Assembly (NCBI GenBank): GCA_050084985.1
Contig: JBITNC010000001.1
Coordinates: forward strand, 108,004,001-108,068,000
From: Nageia nagi
Lineage: Eukaryota; Pinophyta
Direction of reading: 5' to 3'
DNA length: 64,000 nt
In this document: piece after piece, positions 57,346-64,000 of the stretch
Position numbering within the stretch: the first letter of the stretch is position 1
Layout of the letters: the number at the start of each line of letters is the position of its first letter
Program-made: the position numbers and the translations under genes
Notes under the pieces: generated by a model
Database searches by the model: none
What the model saw: only the letters and a program-made list of their open reading frames with translations
Told to the model about the DNA's origin: nothing

Positions 57346-60277
57346 GGCACTTAGACAGATGAGGCTACAGGATAGGGATGTAGATGGATACAACCACTTA
57401 GATGGTAGGGGTCATGGTAAGCCAATAGGCTTACCATATGGCCATGGACTAGTGGTAGTAGGAGGGAGTGAGGGTGCTTGCCTTCCATGGATAGCTGGTG
57501 GTAGCCAAGATAGTCATCGTAAAGTTGATATTTGGTTAGAGGAGCCAATCACATAGCTAAAGTCATAGTAAGACAATCATAATAGGGTAGAGTGTGCAGT
57601 AGCCAAGCAGTAGCTGCTCGACCAAGGCAAGGTTGATAGGTAAGGTTTTTTGAGTTTTATAGGCACTAGGTAGGCCATCAGAGCCACAAGACATAAGAAA
57701 GGTTGAGGGGTTAGGTGAGATGCCTAGCTCCCCCAAATAGGGTTATCCAAACATGATTGACTAGGATTTTTATCAAGCGCTTATGAGTGCATGATTCATG
57801 TACATTTTTAGCATGTAGATGTAGGATTATGATTATTATGTATAGACATTATTTTGACATATGATGTATGGATGATGATCTCTATATGTATGCATTGTTG
57901 TTGATAGATGCATGATATATGTATGTGCTTTGACCTTATTGCTATATGATATGATGTTGCATTACATGATTATCTATATGATGTGGATGTGAATGAACAT
58001 AAAAATGACATAAAATGAACATGAAAGGACATAAAATGAAATTGTAGGTTTAATCACACCACATGGTAAATGAAATTGTATGCTTAAACACACAAAGAGA
58101 ATAAACACACATGAGAATATACAACACAAACACAAATGATTCAGATTGATAAATAATAAGATAATAACTGAACACAAAAGCTATTAATCATAAAACAAAT
58201 AAAGATGATAACAACTAAACAAAAGATGAAAATTGAAATGTTTAAAAAGATACAAATAAATTAAAAGATTAAGAACAATGATAACAAATAACATGAAAAG
58301 TGAGAAAAAGAAGTTAAAATGCTACCGAATTTTCTTTGAAAATGGTACGTAAAATGAGATGTGAGTGAGTAAAAAAGAATCCCATGATAGACCTGATTGA
58401 CATAGATTAGAATAAACACAATGCTAAAAATAGTCAAAACATTGTCAAAACGGAACCAAATTTAGCCAAAAGTGAAACAAAGCAAAAATGACACTTTTGA
58501 AAAAGTGAAAAATTATGAAATTCAATAGAAAATAACAAATGACCATGTTGACAATTTAATAAACTATCTTGATGATATGATAGTTGATTGTTCAATGTAA
58601 ATGCAGGATTGAATGATTCGAAAAATAGAGGTCATTTGACTTATTTTTTGAAACCAAAATAGAAGGCTACTTGGACTAGGATGACAACCCTTCAATGCTC
58701 ACTAAAAGTGGAAAGTTATGGGTAGCCCTCAAAATGACTCAAAAAAGGTGATCAAACAATGAGATTAGGCTACAAAACTTGATATTCCAACCATGTTTAT
58801 ATATATGGAGGATAAAAAAAAGACACATTTAAAAACGGATAAGATTTGATGCACCAAAATGAGAAATCAGATAGCCAATTTTTATAAGAGGCAAATTTCA
58901 GGACATTCGTCCCTAAACCAAAATGGATGATAAAATAGTTATGAAACAAACTAAAATGGTATGATATGACATGATAAGACCTAATGAGGTAAAATATGAA
59001 CAATTATAGATCAATATGACAATGTGACCTAGGTCAATATGACCATGCATACAAACATGAAGGACCAACTTCGGGCTAGAAATAAATATGTGAGATATGA
59101 TCGAAAATAAATGAGATAGACTTCTTCATGACATTGGTATGAAGGTGAAGTAAACAAAATATACCACTCATTGAATCGTAACATTAACCTAAATTACAAT
59201 GGATAAACAAAATCAAATTTTGATAAAATAGATAAATGATGAAACAACAAAAATAAACAAAATGTGACGAAGCTGAATGGAAAGACTCAAAATGACATGA
59301 AAAGGCCACATAAATATTAGTTTAAAAATTGGATGAAAAATGACCATGCATGTGTGCATGTGCACTAAGGTGCCACCTAGAATGATGTACCAACTTAGGG
59401 CTAGTAGGAAATGAATAAAATAAATAAAATTGATAAAATAAGAGTAATTAACATAAATACCAATGATAGATAAAGTGATTAAACATCAAAACATGACCAA
59501 AGAAGGTAATAGTCTATAAAAACACAAATGATAAAATAGCAAGAATGCTAAACAATAAGATAAGAAATGATATTGAAGGAAGCCAAAACGTGTCTCAAGT
59601 CTTTTGCAACATAAGGATTTCCCTCAAAAATCATGATAGCCCCAACCTATGATCAAACTCAAGGGAATGATGAAAGTCAACCCGAAATGGCTATGACCCA
59701 AGTGGTATTTCTTCATCAGGAACCATGGATGAGATAAGATGAAAAGTGGTGATAAATGGACATACAATGATGTTAATGATACAACACAATATAAGAAATA
59801 AACAAATAATAGCTTGGTCATTCTAGGTACATAAGAGAGATCGACTTCCACATGTGTTCAGGATTGTACTTTCTTTATTGGGGATTTGAGAGATAATGTC
59901 CAATGTTAAACTTGAGAGGAAGACTAAGATTGATACTAAACAACAATATTATCAACATAAGCAACAACTATAATGATAAATACATAAATAAAAAATGACA
60001 TAACACAAGATGATTAGGAGTTGGGTGACTATGGTCCTCCCGTTTGGTGTGCAAAGCTGCAAAATTATGAAAAGAGGGATAGACTCGAGTGTTAAATCCT
60101 GATGAAGTGATTCAAATAACAAAGAGATTAAGGAAACAAAGTTATAGAACACCTAAGAGGAAGATAAGTACTTACACATAAGGCACCATCCCCCATTCAA
60201 GGTAGATGAGAAAATGAAAGATAAACAAGAGATGCAAATATAGGAACACAAAAGAAAAGACAACAAATAGACACAAA
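57346..60277. other. gene-free interval between PMD region and Tat-like pol
   Basis: No coding domain recognised. Contains a pyrimidine run AGCTCCCCCAAATA at about 57728 (a purine tract on the minus strand) and a diverged repeat of a GACCATGCAT, then ACCAACTT(C/A)GGGCTAG segment at about 59040 and 59340. Possibly 3' untranslated or LTR sequence of the gypsy element to the right, but no LTR ends were found. Confidence 0.45.
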
Positions 60278-60930
60278 TCAAGCATAAAAATGATGAAGAT
60301 GAATGATATAGATAATATCAAGTTTTTTCCATCCTTCTAAATCAACAAGGTGGTACACACTTAATCCAATCTTATGCTTAAAGATATAGGGGCCCAAAAA
60401 ATTCAGAGTAAACTTATCTCTAAGAGGATGTTCAAGATGAGATTGTTGTTGATTTTCCTTGAGAACAAGATCATCAACTTGGAACCCATGAGGATAATTA
60501 ATATATTTGATTAAGTAATATTTCAAGAGCTTTAGAAGCTCATCCTTTATTAATAGAGATTGGGTTGGATTAAACTTCCTAGGTTTTTGGTTAATCGGTT
60601 TGGCATCAGGATAGGTCACAATGTTATGCATGACAAGGTTAGGATCTAAACCTAGCATATCAATGTAACCAAAAGAAAAGATCTCATGACACTCAATCAA
60701 AATGGATTTGGCCAAATCATGCTTAGATTAATTCAAAATATCACCAATGTAAATGATCTTAGGATCTTTAGGATCATCGCTAATATCAATCCTAACAAGG
60801 CCACCCACATGCATATGGGACCCTTCTTCAAGCTAATTAAGGATGGGAAGGTATAAGTAATCATATTTGTTAGGATTAGGAATGGAAGATGTAAAACATG
60901 AAAGAGACACTTTATGAAAAGACTAATGAG
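60278..60930 (-). pseudogene. Tat-like gypsy pol with RT start fused to integrase end
   Basis: The open part, 60715-60278, has 145 residues. Residues 1-76 are the RT entry region (DMLGLDPNLVMHNIVTYPDA, PRKFNP, then LLKYYLIKYINYPH). From residue 77 the protein is the C-terminal tail of integrase (GFQVDDLVLKEN, KFTLNFLGPYIF, YHLVDLEGW, and a HLHHFYA end). The catalytic part of RT, all RNase H and the IN core are missing, some 900 residues, yet the frame is kept. Upstream (60930-60720) the same protein reads SHMHVGGLVRIDISDDPKDP in an overlapping frame. This is an internal deletion derivative, unable to replicate on its own. Confidence 0.75.
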
Positions 60931-61836
60931 AAGGATAATATACCTCACATGGTGAAAATGAATCTAATGGTGACAATGAGAAATCCATGAATTCAGGATC
61001 GATAATAATCAAAGAGTCACCATTAAGTGGATGATAAAAAGAATCACACTCATGAATGGAAACCATGTTAATAAAAATAAGCATATTTGCAAATAGGGAA
61101 TCATCAAAGAAATATAATGAGATAAAATAATCTGATGAACCAAGACTAAAAGAACAAATATGAAGACCAACACCATCAACATCAAAAGACTAATCATGAA
61201 TATCAAGATTGGAAAATTCTTCTTCAAGCATGGATGAATTAGGACCTTTAAAACCAAGGCCCCATTTATCATGACCAACTTGAAAAGTAGTTTGGAAAGC
61301 ATGGATCATACCTTGCTCAAACTTGCCTAACCCATAACCTTGCATTTATAATTTTCAAAATACCATCAAACAAAATTAGGATGTGACAAATAATCGAGTT
61401 TGGCATAAAAGTTTTCTTTGAAAGGATGATCAAAGGGGATATTAGATGGAGAACCAACATCAGAATAAATAAACAAAGATTTTTTTGGGATTTGACTTAA
61501 AGGAATCATAGAGGCAACATCAATGGAGGTGTCCTAAGGTTGATCAAAATCCTTCATTAACTTGACATTATATGATATATTCTCAATTTGATACTCTCCT
61601 AGACCAAGTTTAGCATACTATACCAAAATAAGATAAGGATTAGAATCATCATCATCATCATCTTTATCTTGGGTGACATGATCAAAGGTAGAGGCATGAT
61701 ACTCCTCTTCTTAGGAAGGTCAAGGTGACACATTTGATGGTAGATATAGGTCACATGGTGGGGGAACTTGATTATGAGATTGAGGTTGGATAGACTTGGA
61801 TTGAGGCTTCTAAAGTGAAGGTCTAATACCTAATGA
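60930..61836 (-). pseudogene. gypsy PR-RT linker with G-patch-like segment
   Basis: In broken frames near 61340-61220 I read MIHAFQTTFQVGHDKWGLGF after a Gly-rich stretch, resembling the G-patch region found between protease and RT in many plant gypsy elements. Further left is acidic, low-similarity linker (SIHECDSFYHPLN). The hydrophobic open frames at 60948-60733 and 61302-61009 are out-of-frame readings of this region. Confidence 0.4.
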
Positions 61837-62640
61837 CTATGATGAAGAAGGCTTAGTAGGTGACTTACCATTAGGATGGATAGGATGAGATACATCTAAT
61901 GGAGATGAAGATGATGAAGGTTGCAACCCTAGGGATGGATTAGAATCAGGATTCGAAGGTTGGAGAGTTTGTGAACTAAATGATGCTTGGTTGGGATTAT
62001 AGTTTACAAGGATAGTGATGGGTAATAAACTTGGCATAGAAAATGGCTTGAAAGTTTGAATAAGGTTGCATTGGCTAAAAGAGATAGGATCCACTAGAAT
62101 ACAATTAGTCTTACCACCATAAATATACTTTAAGCAACTATGTCTTAAAGAAGAAACACAATCCATTTCATATATCTAAGGTCAGCCCAAAAGAATGTTA
62201 TACTACATTTCACCCTCAACAACATGAAAAGGCATTGGAACTGATCTCACTCCAACTTTGATAAGAATCATAACCACTCCCAATGTTGTAGATAAAGTAT
62301 TATTGAATGCCCTAATGGCTAAAGTGGGAGCACTCACATAAGACATAGGAATATCGAGATTCTTGAGTGCTAATGTAGATACTACATTGATAGCTGATCC
62401 TTAATCAATCATGACTCTCTTAACTCCTTTATCATCTATGTATGCAATAATATACATGACTGGATGTTTTCTTAGATGATCTGAGTGTATGATATACTTC
62501 ATCCATATAGAAAGTAATAGAAGGCCTGACATGATATTGAACAGTAGCACAAAAGCTTGCAAATGCATAAGGATCACCATTAGGTATCTCAATGGTATTA
62601 AGTATGTCATTTAATGCATACCAATGAACCCTAGATTATT
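61837..62640 (-). pseudogene. gypsy protease remnant with Pro/Ser-rich tail
   Basis: Protease reads MYIIAYIDDKGVKRVMID, a stop, then GSAINVVSTLALKNLDIP: the D-x-G active site with a stop in the x position. It continues LGVVMILIKVG, YNILLG, stop, P, stop, IYEMDCVSSLRHSCLKYIYG, the conserved LLGRPW-type end with stops at Arg and Trp positions. The open piece 62166-61837 covers the end of PR and a Ser/Pro/Asn-rich tail (SQTLQPSNPDSNPS, SSSSSPLDVSHP). The open piece 62610-62401 is the N-terminal PR frame. Confidence 0.7.
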
Positions 62641-64000
62641 GTAACAGATCCCACAAGGATAACTTAGTAGGATTTAAACACAACTACTACTATAAATGAT
62701 TCTAGGTTATAATAATTGGTTGAGTAGGCTACGATGATAGTTGAATGTGGATTGGCTATGTGGGTTGTTGTGCTCTTGTGTCTCTTGGAGGAGGTGCTCT
62801 CTAACCTTCTCTTCCTATATGAGTATTAATATAAATTGGTTCAATATCTATCATTCCAACAAACTAAGTAGGTAAAGTACCACCATGCATTACTTGCTTT
62901 GATGTAGAGGGCATGGTACTTGGTTCACATTAGGATTATGTCTTGGTCCTTTATTAGGTTGAGCTTGAGGTGTTCCAATAGATATGTGACCATCCATCAA
63001 CTAACCTTTGGATCATAGCTCTTACGGTTTGAAATTTATTAGTTGCATGTCCTTATTGATGATGGAATGTACAAAACTCATCATCCCTATACCATTATGT
63101 TCTTGGGCCATTAGGATCCAACTATCATACCTCAAGAAGTGTGACTAATTTGGCATCTAAAAGCTTTTTGAGCACATCTTCCATGGGTTCTACTAATGGT
63201 GTACAATTTCTCTATTGTTGCTGAAATTGTTTAGGTGGTTTAGGAGGTCTTACCTTATTATTATCTCAATTTGCTTAATTTCCTTGATTATAATACCCCT
63301 AATTACCCTAATTATAGTGTCCTTGATCTGGCTACTAATACTAATTCTTTGATTAATTATTTCTTTGTCTAGGAGATGCTAACTATAGCATAGGTTATGT
63401 TTGATTGATAGTATAAGTAATTTGATTTTCTTATGGCTGAGATTGAGTTGGATTAGGATTACCACCATTACCATGATAAATTTGAGTATTATTATTGCTA
63501 TCCTTCTTCCTTAATTTCTTTTCACCTTCTTGAATTTTGACCTCTTTAATGATCTTGGCTTGAGCCAAGGCATCTTTAAAAGTAGGGTTTGTTTGAATTT
63601 GTAGGAGAGAAGAGATATTTTTATTGCAACTCCTAGAGAATAATTTGACCTGCTCTTCCTATGGCAAACTATAAGGCATATTGGTTACAACTATCCTCCA
63701 ACAAAAAACATAGTTTGACATAAATTCATCATCAAATTGGGATAGTTTACTTAAATTGATGATGGAGGCTATCTTTCTTATGTTTATCCCAAAATGATCT
63801 CAAAATGATTTGCCAACTATTAAAAGGAGAAAATATTGTGTTACGGTAAGTTGTTATACCAATCTGTTGCTTGTCCTACCAAAGTCATGGGGAAAGTCAT
63901 TAACATGAGAATGTCATCATTGGCTATGATGTAACATGAGTACTTAAATTATCTGAGATGTTCTCTAGGATCTTATTTTCCTTTAAATTTTTCCATATTG
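62640..64000 (-). pseudogene. gypsy Gag remnant
   Basis: No long open frame, but broken minus-strand frames show EEQVKLFSRSCNKNISSLLQ, then NPTFKDALAQAKIIKEVKIQ, a Gln/Asn-rich stretch (NNNTQIYHGNGGNPNPTQSQ), several NQGN repeats, and near 63080-63000 FCTFHHQ, stop, GHATNKFQTVRAMIQRLVD. This last block matches the Gag end of plant gypsy elements, with the His-Cys pattern degraded. Continues past the right edge. Confidence 0.6.

Larger units (their letters stand above)
60278..64000 (-). mobile_element. Ty3/gypsy element with Tat-like features, cut by window edge
   Basis: Minus strand, from right to left: gag (64000-62640), protease (62640-62160), a Pro/Ser-rich linker (62160-61837), a G-patch-like segment and acidic linker (about 61340-60930), and the deleted pol (60930-60278). 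Lineage is inferred from the RT entry segment, the IN tail ending in HHFYA and the nearby antisense PMD frame, which fit Tat-type elements; no LTR is visible in the window. Confidence 0.7.

Noticed and set aside
60733-61302. Hydrophobic minus-strand frames that look like membrane proteins
   Set aside because: They are out-of-frame readings of the PR-RT linker; the frame with gypsy similarity runs through the same DNA.
1-64000. CRISPR arrays, tRNA or rRNA genes, bacterial-type operons
   Set aside because: No regular spacer-repeat array, no clover-leaf with conserved boxes, no rRNA-like block; the content is plant transposon sequence throughout.

Overview
The window is plant nuclear DNA made almost entirely of old, nested transposable elements. 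It has no host gene, rRNA, tRNA, CRISPR array or bacterial-type operon that I can support. It is AT-rich and CpG-poor. Most reading frames are broken by transitions, with many stops sitting where the family has Gln, Arg or Trp. Long non-coding retroelement flanks and slow decay suit a large plant genome; a gymnosperm is my guess, but the sequence alone does not prove it.

Layout. (1) 1-7324, minus strand: Ty1/copia element 'M', with 5' LTR, PBS, leader and broken gag-pol; its 3' LTR lies left of the window. It has landed in a plus-strand copia RT fragment (7325-8360). (2) 8361-13860: no gene recognised; a few small repeats and hairpins. (3) About 13870-21180, minus: Ty3/gypsy remnant with Athila-like features (PR, RT, RNase H, IN C-terminus) and a decayed extra reading frame downstream of IN. 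(4) 21272-29628, plus: complete but decayed copia element 'A' with paired 489-bp LTRs, same family as M. (5) 29629-40500: En/Spm (CACTA) transposon remnant, minus strand, carrying a TNP2-type transposase pseudogene (about 31150-40049). That pseudogene is split by copia element 'C' (33252-38543), the best preserved element here: paired 511-bp LTRs, a perfect 5-bp target duplication TGAAA, PBS, PPT, and a gag-pol broken by one frameshift and one nonsense codon. (6) 40560-60270: long gypsy-associated sequence 'G', with short repeats, two decayed coiled-coil reading frames and a plant mobile domain (PMD) reading frame, all on the plus strand. It is interrupted at 43977-51996 by 'B', a non-autonomous relative of A and M whose gag-pol has been replaced by a segment of G. 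(7) 60278-64000, minus: Tat-like gypsy element cut by the window edge, with gag, protease, G-patch linker and a pol in which the start of RT is joined in frame to the end of IN.

How the parts relate. M, A and B form one copia family. They share an LTR with a U3 hairpin and TATAAATA box, a long leader with a polypurine tract, and a 3' region beyond pol with further polypurine tracts and repeated GTGAGGAACT motifs. C is a separate copia family. The items most worth checking are: B's replaced interior; the PMD frame antisense to the Tat-like pol; the RT-IN fusion; the LTR hairpin with a compensatory change; and the run of in-frame TAG codons at Gln positions near 57.2 kb. All homology calls come from reading motifs by eye; no database search was run.
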